Shown here: one piece after another, positions 55,771-63,530 of the stretch
How positions within the stretch are numbered: the first letter of the stretch is position 1
Layout of the letters: every line of letters begins with the position of its first letter
Assembly: GCA_017480565.1 (NCBI GenBank)
Contig: JAFVAL010000055.1
Coordinates: 1 to 63,530, forward strand
Length of the DNA stretch: 63,530 nucleotides
Direction of reading: 5' to 3'
Origin: Lachnospiraceae bacterium
GTDB taxonomy: Bacteria; Bacillota; Clostridia; Lachnospirales; Lachnospiraceae
Program-made: the position numbers and the translations under genes
The notes under the pieces: generated by a model
What the model saw: only the letters and a program-made list of their open reading frames with translations
Databases searched by the model: none
What the model was told of the DNA's origin: nothing

Positions 55771-57054
55771 ATGTTAACAAATGAACAGATGATCAACGAC
55801 CTTGCCGGTGTTTGCCGATTTGCAAGTGTGGCCAAAGCCGATCCGGCAAATGAAACAGCGCCTTACGGTGAGGAAGTGCATAAAGCCCTGCTTTATATGT
55901 TAGATCTTTGCAAGAAGTTTGGTTTCCGCACGAAAAACTGTGATAACAAGATCGGCTATGCGGAGATTGGTGAAGGCGAAGAGATGATCGGTATCCTGGC
56001 ACATCTTGACGTGGTTCCTGCAGGAGACGGCTGGATGTATCCCGCATACGATGCGACAGATACCGGAGAACGCATTTACGGGCGCGGCGTGTGCGATGAT
56101 AAAGGACCTGCGATCGCTAGTGTGTATGCGATGAAGGATCTGTTGGATTCTGGCGTCGAGCTTAAGAGAAGAATTCGTATAATCTTCGGTCAGACCGAGG
56201 AAAATGGTGACTGGACCGATATGGAGTATTACAAAGAGACAGAAGAACTGCCTACCTTCGGATTTACGCCGGATGGCAATTTCCCTGCGATTTACGGAGA
56301 AAAAGGAATCTTCCATGCAGTCGTCTCGATGAATAAAAATGAGTCCGGTCTTGTGTGCGCCGAGGGTGGTGCCGCGGTCAATGTGGTACCGGATTATGCG
56401 AAGGCAGTGGTAGTAAAAGATGGTCAGGAAGTGACCTACGAGGCAACGGGAAAGTCCGCTCACGGCAGTACACCGGAAGAAGGTGTCAATGCGATTGCCA
56501 ATCTGATGAAGAAGATGGCAGATGACGGTGTGAAGAGTAAATTCGTCGACTTCTTTAATACCTGCATCGGATTTGATGTCAACGGCGGCAAGGCGGGTGT
56601 TGGATTCTCGGATGAGCAGAGTGGTCTTCTGACCCTCAACGCAGGTGTAATTACGACGACAGAGGATGCGATCACACAGACACTGGATATTCGTCATCCT
56701 GTAACCATCTCGTCTGATCAGGTCTATGAAGGACTGATGAAGGCAATGGGATCGTTTGGCATTGCGATTTCTGATATTGCGACGCAGAAGGCCGTTTACA
56801 TGGATAAAAACGGCGAGCTCATCACCACATTGGTCAACGTTTACCGCGAAGAAACGGGCGATATGACAGAGCCAATGGTGATTGGTGGAGGCACCTATGC
56901 GAAGGCAATGGATCACATCGTTGTGTTTGGCCCGATGATTTCCGGAAGGGAAGCGACAGAGCACCAGAGAAATGAGTATCTGTTAAAGGAGGATTTCCTT
57001 TTACTTCGAAAAATTTACGGAAAAGCCCTTTATAAATTGGCTGCGGAAGACTAA
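55771..57054 (+). CDS. M20 family dipeptidase (PepV/Sapep-like)
   Basis: A 427-residue metallopeptidase of family M20 that likely releases amino acids from dipeptides in the cytoplasm. Metal and catalytic residues are visible in ILAHLDVVPAGDGW, YGRGVCDDKGP and QTEENGDWTD, and a late His is in GREATEHQRNEYL. The lid domain is of the PepV/Sapep type. GGAGAGGGAGGA precedes the ATG. The neighbouring arginase-like gene suggests a nitrogen-salvage pair, which is inference. Confidence 0.9.
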   Translation: MLTNEQMINDLAGVCRFASVAKADPANETAPYGEEVHKALLYMLDLCKKFGFRTKNCDNKIGYAEIGEGEEMIGILAHLDVVPAGDGWMYPAYDATDTGERIYGRGVCDDKGPAIASVYAMKDLLDSGVELKRRIRIIFGQTEENGDWTDMEYYKETEELPTFGFTPDGNFPAIYGEKGIFHAVVSMNKNESGLVCAEGGAAVNVVPDYAKAVVVKDGQEVTYEATGKSAHGSTPEEGVNAIANLMKKMADDGVKSKFVDFFNTCIGFDVNGGKAGVGFSDEQSGLLTLNAGVITTTEDAITQTLDIRHPVTISSDQVYEGLMKAMGSFGIAISDIATQKAVYMDKNGELITTLVNVYREETGDMTEPMVIGGGTYAKAMDHIVVFGPMISGREATEHQRNEYLLKEDFLLLRKIYGKALYKLAAED

Positions 57055-57092
57055 AATATCGCGTAAAATCAACATTTTCTGCAAATTTCCTC

Positions 57093-57121
57093 ATGCAAAA
57101 TTCTTCTTTTTCTGTTATAAT
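57093..57121 (+). promoter_or_regulatory. Promoter of the CarD-like gene
   Basis: ATGCAA (57093-57098), 17 bases, TATAAT (57116-57121). The -35 box is weak, which fits promoters helped by an activator. Confidence 0.6.
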
Positions 57122-57162
57122 ATATGTGTTTCATAAAGGAAAGACAGAAAGGAAGGACGAAG

Positions 57163-57675
57163 ATGTTCAAACCCGGTGACAGAATCATTTACGGGACAAA
57201 TGGCGTCTGCGAAGTAGTCGAGATCACAACACTGAATATGAGCGGCGTGCCGTCGGATAAGAAGTATTATGTTCTTCGTCCGTGGTATCACCCTGAGCAC
57301 AAGGTGTTTACGCCGATCGATAATCAGAAGGTTGTGATGCGTCCCGTAATGACGAAGAAAGAAGCATTGACACTGATTGATGAGATTCCTCAGATTCCGC
57401 AATTGATTGTGGAGTACGAAAGGATGCGGGAAGAGTGCTATAAGCAGGCGATCAGAGGCGGCGACTGCCGTACCATCATATCGTTGATTAAGGCATTGTA
57501 TCTGAGAAGCCGTGAGAGAGAGAGTCAGGGCAGAAAAGCGACTGCGACCGATACCCGCTATTTTATGATGGCAGAGGATAATCTGCACTCGGAACTTGCC
57601 ATTTCCTTAAACATTCCGAAGGAAGAAGTGAAGGAATACATCGGAGAGAAGCTGGGCACAGCTCAGATCGCATGA
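57163..57675 (+). CDS. CarD/CdnL-like RNA polymerase-binding transcription factor
   Basis: A 170-residue protein with an N-terminal CarD/TRCF RNA polymerase-interaction domain (MFKPGDRIIYGTNGVCEV, ending near KVVMRP) and a helical C-terminal domain that in CarD contacts promoter DNA. Relatives stabilise open promoter complexes, often at rRNA promoters. The ATG at 57163 follows AAGGAAGG; a 13-residue longer reading back toward the promoter is unlikely. It is monocistronic between a promoter and a terminator hairpin. Confidence 0.9.
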   Translation: MFKPGDRIIYGTNGVCEVVEITTLNMSGVPSDKKYYVLRPWYHPEHKVFTPIDNQKVVMRPVMTKKEALTLIDEIPQIPQLIVEYERMREECYKQAIRGGDCRTIISLIKALYLRSRERESQGRKATATDTRYFMMAEDNLHSELAISLNIPKEEVKEYIGEKLGTAQIA

Positions 57676-57722
57676 TTTCTTTTGAAAGTTAATGCAGAAA
57701 GATTGAATAATTATTAATTTTT

Positions 57723-57763
57723 TGAGGCAATGCAATTTATGTATTGCCTCATTTCATTTCTTT
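57723..57763 (+). terminator. Terminator of the CarD-like gene
   Basis: A 9-bp perfect stem (57723-57731 with 57743-57751), an 11-base loop, and the tail TTTCATTTCTTT. Its 3' arm contains the -35 box of the carB promoter. Confidence 0.65.
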
Positions 57764-57772
57764 GGTTATAAT
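57744..57772 (+). promoter_or_regulatory. Promoter of carB
   Basis: TTGCCT (57744-57749), 17 bases, TATAAT (57767-57772). A second TATAAT at 57795-57800 has no good -35. I see no PyrR attenuator or other pyrimidine control in the short leader. Confidence 0.6.
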
Positions 57773-57818
57773 GTTCCAGATGCTAAAAAATGCATATAAT
57801 TACATGGGGGAATTGTAT

Positions 57819-60800
57819 ATGCCAAAGAGAACTGATATTCACAAGATACTTATCATTGGATCCGGTCCGATCATCATTGGCCAGGCTTGCGAATTCGACT
57901 ATTCGGGAACGCAGGCTTGCAAAGCATTGCGTAAATTAGGTTATGAGATTGTTCTTGTCAATTCGAATCCTGCTACGATTATGACGGATCCGGAGACAGC
58001 AGACGTGACCTATATTGAACCTTTGAATGTAAATCGTTTGGAACAGATTATTGAGAAAGAAAGACCAGATGCCCTTTTGCCGAATTTAGGAGGACAGTCC
58101 GGTCTTAATTTATGTGAAGAATTATATTCCAAAGGGATTCTTGACAAGTACGGTGTCAAGGTGATCGGTGTGCAAGTGGATGCGATTCAGAGGGGAGAAG
58201 ATCGCATCGAATTTAAGAACACAATGAACAGTCTTGGCATTGAGATGGCGCGCAGCGAGGTTGCTTATTCGGTCGAGGAAGCACTGGCAATCGCGGAAGA
58301 ACTTGGATACCCCGTGGTTCTGCGTCCCGCCTATACGATGGGTGGTGCCGGCGGCGGTCTTGTCTATAACCGGGATGAGCTTCAGACGGTCTGCGCGCGT
58401 GGATTGCAGGCGAGCCTCGTTCATCAGGTGTTGGTGGAAGAATCGGTGCTTGGCTGGGAAGAACTGGAACTGGAAGTCGTCCGTGATGCTAAAAATAACA
58501 TGATCACGGTGTGCTTTATCGAAAACATTGATCCCTTGGGCGTACATACCGGTGACTCGTTCTGTTCTGCACCGATGTTGACGATCTCTGAAGAGTGCCA
58601 GAAGAGACTGCAGGAACAGGCCTATAAGATTGTCGAGGCCATTCAGGTGATCGGTGGAACAAATGTGCAGTTTGCGCATGATCCCGAGACGGATCGCATC
58701 ATTGTCATTGAAATCAATCCGAGAACATCTCGCTCCTCGGCGCTTGCTTCCAAAGCGACAGGGTTCCCGATCGCGCTTGTCTCGGCGATGCTTGCTTGTG
58801 GACTAACGTTAGATGAGATCGAATGCGGCAAGTACGGAACGCTTGACAAATATGTACCGGATGGGGATTATGTCGTCATCAAATTTGCCCGCTGGGCCTT
58901 TGAAAAGTTTAAAGGGGTAAAGGATCAGCTTGGCATACAGATGCGTGCGGTCGGTGAAGTCATGAGCATCGGAAAGACCTATAAGGAAGCCTTCCAGAAG
59001 GCGATCAGAAGCCTTGAGACGGGCCGTTACGGACTGGGGCATGCAAAGAATTTTGAAACCAAGAGCAAAGAAAGCCTGATCCGTCGGCTGACCGATGCCT
59101 CCTCGGAGAGACATTTCATCATGTACGAGGCACTCAGAAAAGGTGCAACCGTTGAAGAGATTTACGAGATCACCAAGGTAAAGCCTTACTTTATCGAGCA
59201 AATGAAGGAGCTTGTGGAGGAAGAGGAGGAGATGCTGCGCTTCCGCGGCGGCATGATTCCGGATGCTTTGCTCATTCAGGCGAAAAAAGATGGTTTCTCT
59301 GACAAATATATCAGCCAACTCTTGGAGATCACAGAGGCTGAAGTTCGTGAAAAACGATTAGAGCTTGGTGTGACGGAGGCCTGGGAAGGCGTTCATGTGA
59401 GTGGAACGCAGGATGCGGCTTATTATTACAGCACATACAATGCGCCAGATCGTTCCACTGCCTCTGATAAGCCAAAGATCATGATTCTAGGCGGCGGCCC
59501 AAATCGGATCGGACAGGGCATTGAGTTTGATTACTGTTGTGTGCATGCAGCGCTTGCGCTGAAGAAATTGGGATTTGAGACGATCATCGTCAACTGTAAT
59601 CCGGAAACAGTTTCGACAGACTATGATACCTCCGATAAACTGTATTTTGAGCCATTAACGCTGGAAGATGTCTTAAGCATTTACGAAAAAGAAAAGCCTC
59701 TTGGTGTGATCGCACAGTTTGGCGGACAGACACCGCTCAACCTTGCCGATGACCTGGAGAAAAATGGAGTGAAGATTCTGGGGACAGCACCTTCGGTTAT
59801 TGATCTGGCAGAAGATCGAGATCTGTTCCGGGAAATGATGGAAAAGCTGGAGATTCCGATGCCGGAATCTGGTATGGCGGCGACGGTCGAGGAAGCGCTC
59901 GCAATTGCAGGAAAGATAGGTTATCCAGTGATGGTCAGACCTTCCTTCGTGCTTGGCGGACGCGGCATGGAAGTTGTCTATGACGATGAGAGCATGGTGG
60001 AATATATGCATGCTGCTGTGGGCGTTACCCCGGATCGTCCGATTTTGATCGACCGTTTCTTAAATCATGCGCTTGAGTGCGAGGCGGATGCGATTAGTGA
60101 CGGAACCCATGCATTTGTGCCTGCGGTGATGGAACATATCGAGCTGGCGGGTGTGCATTCCGGCGACTCCGCGTGCATGATCCCGAGCAGACACATCTCC
60201 GAAAAGAATCTTGAAACGATCAAAGAGTATACAAAGAAGATCGCGGTGGAGATGGGCGTCAAAGGCCTGATGAATATGCAGTATGCGATCGAAAATGACA
60301 AGGTTTATGTGCTGGAGGCGAATCCGAGAGCGTCCCGCACCGTGCCGTTGGTCTCGAAAGTCTGCAACATCCGGATGGTACCGCTTGCGACCGAGATTAT
60401 CACATCAGAATTGACGGGGAAACCTTCGCCTGTTCCGGCGCTAAAGGAGCAGGAGATTCCTTACTATGGTGTGAAGGAAGCAGTCTTCCCGTTCAATATG
60501 TTTCAGGAGGTAGACCCTATTCTTGGACCAGAAATGCGTTCGACCGGAGAAGTTTTGGGTATTGCTAAGAAGTTCGGAGAAGCGTATTATATAGCTCAGG
60601 AGGCTACGCAGACAAAACTTCCTCTTACGGGAAGTGTGCTGTTGTCCGTCAATGAAAAGGATAAGCCTGAGATCGTCGAGATTGCACGCATTTTCACGGA
60701 AGCTGGGCTTTCGTTGATTGCCACCGGCAAGACATACGAGAAGATCAAAGATGCCGGGTTGGAAGTGAAAAAGGTCAAAAAGCTTTATGAAGGAAGGCCG

Positions 60801-61055
60801 AACATTCTGGATATGATCAACAACGGACAGATCCAGTTGATCGTCAATTCGCCGGTTGGCAAGAATAGCGTGCATGATGACAGCTATTTAAGAAAAGCTG
60901 CGATCAAGGCGAGAATTCCTTACATGACGACGATGGCCGCGGCAAGAGCGTCTGCGAGCGGGATTCGCTCCGTGAAAAAGAACGGAAGCACCCCAATTCA
61001 TTCTCTGCAGGAATGGCATGGAATGATTTCCTCCAAAGAAGAAGGAACATTCTAA
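57819..61055 (+). CDS. carB: Carbamoyl phosphate synthase, large subunit
   Basis: CarB makes carbamoyl phosphate from ammonia, bicarbonate and two ATP for pyrimidine and arginine synthesis. The 1,078 residues contain two ATP-grasp halves (IGSGPIIIGQACEFDYSGTQ and LGGGPNRIGQGIEFDYCCVH), the oligomerisation domain and a C-terminal MGS-like allosteric domain (LIATGKTYEKIKDAGL). The ATG at 57819 follows GGGGGA; the longer in-frame reading covers the promoter. The glutaminase subunit gene carA is not next to it. Confidence 0.98.
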   Translation: MPKRTDIHKILIIGSGPIIIGQACEFDYSGTQACKALRKLGYEIVLVNSNPATIMTDPETADVTYIEPLNVNRLEQIIEKERPDALLPNLGGQSGLNLCEELYSKGILDKYGVKVIGVQVDAIQRGEDRIEFKNTMNSLGIEMARSEVAYSVEEALAIAEELGYPVVLRPAYTMGGAGGGLVYNRDELQTVCARGLQASLVHQVLVEESVLGWEELELEVVRDAKNNMITVCFIENIDPLGVHTGDSFCSAPMLTISEECQKRLQEQAYKIVEAIQVIGGTNVQFAHDPETDRIIVIEINPRTSRSSALASKATGFPIALVSAMLACGLTLDEIECGKYGTLDKYVPDGDYVVIKFARWAFEKFKGVKDQLGIQMRAVGEVMSIGKTYKEAFQKAIRSLETGRYGLGHAKNFETKSKESLIRRLTDASSERHFIMYEALRKGATVEEIYEITKVKPYFIEQMKELVEEEEEMLRFRGGMIPDALLIQAKKDGFSDKYISQLLEITEAEVREKRLELGVTEAWEGVHVSGTQDAAYYYSTYNAPDRSTASDKPKIMILGGGPNRIGQGIEFDYCCVHAALALKKLGFETIIVNCNPETVSTDYDTSDKLYFEPLTLEDVLSIYEKEKPLGVIAQFGGQTPLNLADDLEKNGVKILGTAPSVIDLAEDRDLFREMMEKLEIPMPESGMAATVEEALAIAGKIGYPVMVRPSFVLGGRGMEVVYDDESMVEYMHAAVGVTPDRPILIDRFLNHALECEADAISDGTHAFVPAVMEHIELAGVHSGDSACMIPSRHISEKNLETIKEYTKKIAVEMGVKGLMNMQYAIENDKVYVLEANPRASRTVPLVSKVCNIRMVPLATEIITSELTGKPSPVPALKEQEIPYYGVKEAVFPFNMFQEVDPILGPEMRSTGEVLGIAKKFGEAYYIAQEATQTKLPLTGSVLLSVNEKDKPEIVEIARIFTEAGLSLIATGKTYEKIKDAGLEVKKVKKLYEGRPNILDMINNGQIQLIVNSPVGKNSVHDDSYLRKAAIKARIPYMTTMAAARASASGIRSVKKNGSTPIHSLQEWHGMISSKEEGTF

Positions 61056-61078
61056 TGTATTGAGAAAAGGAGAAAACA

Positions 61079-63530
61079 ATGGCAGATCGTCCGGTAGGTA
61101 GAAAGAAAAAAGTCGGTTCCGGTACCGGGGACGTATATAAGAGAGGCGACGGTCAGGGAACCGGTCCGGTTGGCGGTGGCGCAGGCCCCGGTGGTGATAG
61201 TTCATCCTCTGGTGGTTCCGGCGGCAATATTTTAAGAACCAGTGGCGGAAAGATGGGCTGCGGCTCGTTGCTTCTGATTGTGATTGTCGTTCTTTATATG
61301 TTAAATGGCGGCGGCTTAAGCGGATTGCTTGGCGGCGGTGGCGGCGGATCATACACCAATGATGCGTATAATACGACACAGCAGCAACAGACAACAAACT
61401 ATATCAACTACACAACGACGACAACGCAGCAACAACAGACCACCACAAACTATCAGAATGCCGGTAGCTTATTTAGCTATTATTCTGGGAGTCAGTCCGG
61501 TGCAGGATGGACTTATGGTGCGAATACCGGAAAACTGAATACTTCTGTGGCTTCTGGTTCGCGTGCAAAGTATACGACGATTAAAGGGAACAACCAGGAT
61601 GTCTTTACGATCATGGTTTATATGTGCGGCACAGATCTTGAGTCTCAAAGCGGCATGGGTACCAATGACTTAACAGAGATGTCCAAGGCCACGATTGGCA
61701 ATAACATTAACCTGATCGTCTATACCGGCGGCTGCAAGAGATGGAGAAATAATCTCATCAGCAGCCAGTATAACCAGATTTATCAGATATCTGGCGGTAA
61801 GTTTAAGCTTCTAGAGCAAAATGCAGGCAATGCGGCGATGACCAATCCTAACACATTGCTTACATTTATCAATTACTGCACCAAGAACTTCCCGGCAAAT
61901 AGAAATGCGTTGATCTTCTGGGATCACGGCGGTGGCTCCTTGAGCGGTTATGGCTATGATGAGAAGAACACTTCCAGTGGTTCAATGTCACTGGCGGGAA
62001 TCAATCAGGCACTCGCAGCGGCTGGCGTGAAGTATGATTTCATCGGTTTCGATGCTTGCCTGATGGCAACGGCTGAGACAGCCCTGATGTTGACGCAGTA
62101 TGCGGATTATCTGATTGCTTCAGAAGAGACAGAGCCTGGTGTCGGTTGGTACTACACGAACTGGCTGACCAGTCTGTCAAAGAATCCTTCGATGTCCACG
62201 CTTGAGATCGGTAAGAATATCGTCGATGATTTCGTGGACGTGTGTGCAAGAGACTGCCGTGGTCAGGCGACTACACTGAGCGTGATCGATCTGGCAGAAT
62301 TTGGCAACACAGTGCCGGATAAGTTAAATAGCTTCGCTGTGGACACAACGAGCCTGATTACCGGAAATGAATACAAGACGGTATCAACGGCACGTTATAA
62401 TTCCAGAGAATTTGCTTCGACCAGCAAGATTGATCAGGTCGATCTGGTGCATCTTGCACGCAATGTGGGAAGTGATGAAGGAACGGCTCTGGCCAATGCG
62501 ATCTTAGGCGCGGTCAAGTATAACCGGACGTCAAGCAGCATGAACAATGCGTATGGCGTGTCCATTTATTTCCCGTACCGCAAGACTTCCAGTGTCTCTA
62601 CCGCAGTCAAGACCTACAATGCAATCGGTATGGACAGCTCCTACACGAAGTGTATCCAGGAGTTTGCAAGCCTTGAAGTGAGCGGACAGGTTGCCAGCGG
62701 CGGAACTTCTTCTCCGTTGCCTTCTCTGTTTGGCAATGTGGATTATTCCTCTACGGGTTCCGGCAGTGCGGATCTGATCACCGGTTTGCTCTCAAGCTTC
62801 CTTGGCGGTGACTTTAGCCAGATCAGCGGACTTTCTTCCAGCAACACCGACTTCTTCTCTGGCAGATCACTTTCAACAGAAGAGACGGCCGCGTACATTT
62901 CTGAAAACCAGTTAGATGCATCTGCACTGATCTGGCAGAACGTCGATGGAACGAAGAAGATCACTCTTTCAGAAGAGCAGTGGAGTTTAGTCACAGATCT
63001 TGTTCTCTCGGTTTTCTATGATGACGGTGAGGGATATCTGGATCTGGGAACCGATAACGTCTTTGAATTCGACGATGAGGGACGTTTGATCGGGGAAAAT
63101 GATCATACCTGGCTTGCCATCAATGGCCATGTGGTTTCCTACAATTACGAGGGAACAACCGTGGATGACGATGCATATACGATCGTCGGTTCTGTGCCTT
63201 GCATGATCAATGATGTCAGGGCAAATCTGATCCTTGTCTTTGACAGCGAGAATGAGGACGGATATGTGGCAGGTGCTCGTTATGATTATCATGACGGTGA
63301 GACCGATACCATTGCAAAGGGTGTTACCGAACTGAATGTCGGTGATCAGATTGATTTCCTGTGCGATTACTATGCGTATGACGGGACATATCAGGACACT
63401 TATTTCCTGGGAGATCCATTTACCGTGACAGAAGAGATGGAGATTACCAATATCAGTCTTGGAGATGCCGATCTTTACGCAACGTATCGTTTCAGTGATA
63501 TCTACAATCAGAATTACTGGACAACACCGA
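61079..63530 (+). CDS. Clostripain family (C11) cysteine protease, membrane-anchored, 3' end beyond window
   Basis: The frame is open to the window edge (817 codons visible). Residues 1-60 are basic, then Gly/Ser-rich, followed by one membrane helix (about 61-75, GSLLLIVIVVLYMLN), a Gly-rich turn and a Thr/Gln/Asn-rich linker (about 95-130). The protease domain begins near VFTIMVYMCGTDLE and holds His283 in FWDHGGG and Cys327 in GFDACLMA, the C11 dyad. A long C-terminal region of unknown fold follows. The first Met is preceded by AAAAGGAG. I infer a single-pass protein with the protease outside. Clostripains cut after Arg, but specificity here is unknown. Confidence 0.88.
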   Translation, partial: MADRPVGRKKKVGSGTGDVYKRGDGQGTGPVGGGAGPGGDSSSSGGSGGNILRTSGGKMGCGSLLLIVIVVLYMLNGGGLSGLLGGGGGGSYTNDAYNTTQQQQTTNYINYTTTTTQQQQTTTNYQNAGSLFSYYSGSQSGAGWTYGANTGKLNTSVASGSRAKYTTIKGNNQDVFTIMVYMCGTDLESQSGMGTNDLTEMSKATIGNNINLIVYTGGCKRWRNNLISSQYNQIYQISGGKFKLLEQNAGNAAMTNPNTLLTFINYCTKNFPANRNALIFWDHGGGSLSGYGYDEKNTSSGSMSLAGINQALAAAGVKYDFIGFDACLMATAETALMLTQYADYLIASEETEPGVGWYYTNWLTSLSKNPSMSTLEIGKNIVDDFVDVCARDCRGQATTLSVIDLAEFGNTVPDKLNSFAVDTTSLITGNEYKTVSTARYNSREFASTSKIDQVDLVHLARNVGSDEGTALANAILGAVKYNRTSSSMNNAYGVSIYFPYRKTSSVSTAVKTYNAIGMDSSYTKCIQEFASLEVSGQVASGGTSSPLPSLFGNVDYSSTGSGSADLITGLLSSFLGGDFSQISGLSSSNTDFFSGRSLSTEETAAYISENQLDASALIWQNVDGTKKITLSEEQWSLVTDLVLSVFYDDGEGYLDLGTDNVFEFDDEGRLIGENDHTWLAINGHVVSYNYEGTTVDDDAYTIVGSVPCMINDVRANLILVFDSENEDGYVAGARYDYHDGETDTIAKGVTELNVGDQIDFLCDYYAYDGTYQDTYFLGDPFTVTEEMEITNISLGDADLYATYRFSDIYNQNYWTTP

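Noticed and set aside
57661-57722. PyrR attenuator or CodY site upstream of carB
   Set aside because: The AT-rich stretch has no match to either consensus; the only structure is the 9-bp terminator that follows.
61370-61460. Possible CRISPR or tandem repeat array
   Set aside because: The repeated CAACAG/ACAACA units are in frame and encode a Thr/Gln-rich linker in the clostripain-family protein; there are no spacers.

Overview
The window reads as a chromosomal housekeeping stretch from a low-to-mid GC Gram-positive Clostridia, most likely a spore-forming member of the Lachnospiraceae or a close relative. The evidence is the HrcA/CIRCE heat-shock system, CodY, IreB, RNase J, YlbF, GerW/YtfJ, a Gram-positive-type trigger factor-ClpP-ClpX-Lon block, a single-chain PurL of about 1,250 residues, and gene orders shared with Bacillus subtilis. 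Nearly all genes lie on the + strand; only the HPr-like gene (9550-9786) and the LysR/HAD-GNAT pair (18899-20984) lie on the - strand. I see no prophage, insertion sequence, CRISPR array, tRNA or rRNA.

Layout. 1-300: a highly structured, unassigned RNA. 372-11221: CIRCE-controlled hrcA-grpE-dnaK-dnaJ-prmA-rsmE, then a cysteine desulfurase-thiI pair, a - strand HPr-like gene and mtaB. This is the Bacillus hrcA-to-yqeV order with sulfur-transfer genes inserted. 11269-16816: ireB-ruvX-DUF1292, an RNase J-YlbF pair, then a minimal MltG-like protein and two tRNA wobble-uridine enzymes (TrmR- and TrhP-like). This is the Bacillus yrzL-yrrK-yrzB-yrrLMNO order interrupted by RNA-decay genes. 16826-26128: a HAD phosphatase, fumarase, HAD-GNAT fusion, LysR regulator, PrsA-like lipoprotein and purL. 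26163-34993: tig-clpP-clpX-lon-engB, then hisH-hisF-dtd-ung. 35072-37824: a rhomboid-like pseudoprotease with a zinc ribbon, a small unknown gene, DUF2953 and gerW. 37851-46859: rpmB, asp23, fakA-like, recG, a 2-hydroxyacid dehydrogenase, rsmD-coaD, a coiled-coil protein and an orphan sugar kinase. 46875-54948: nrdR, comM-dprA-topA, codY, rpsB-tsf. 55019-63530: an arginase-fold protein, a PepV-like dipeptidase, a CarD-like factor, carB and a clostripain-family protease that runs off the window.

How it fits together. Proteostasis (DnaK system, Tig, ClpXP, Lon), translation and tRNA modification (ThiI, MtaB, TrmR, TrhP, RsmE, PrmA, RsmD, Dtd, S2, EF-Ts, L28), DNA processing (RecG, Ung, RuvX, DprA, ComM, TopA) and nutrient-responsive control (CodY) dominate. 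Regulation visible in the sequence includes a CIRCE operator, two overlapping CodY-like boxes upstream of codY's own promoter, a structured rpsB leader, a hairpin over the comM ribosome-binding site, and several promoters that start inside the terminator of the preceding gene.

No clearly new multi-gene system is evident. The best leads are the 5' structured RNA, the rpsB leader, the HPr-like protein without its phosphorylatable histidine, the pseudo-rhomboid with zinc ribbon, the RNase J-YlbF insertion, and the membrane-anchored clostripain with a Thr/Gln-rich linker.
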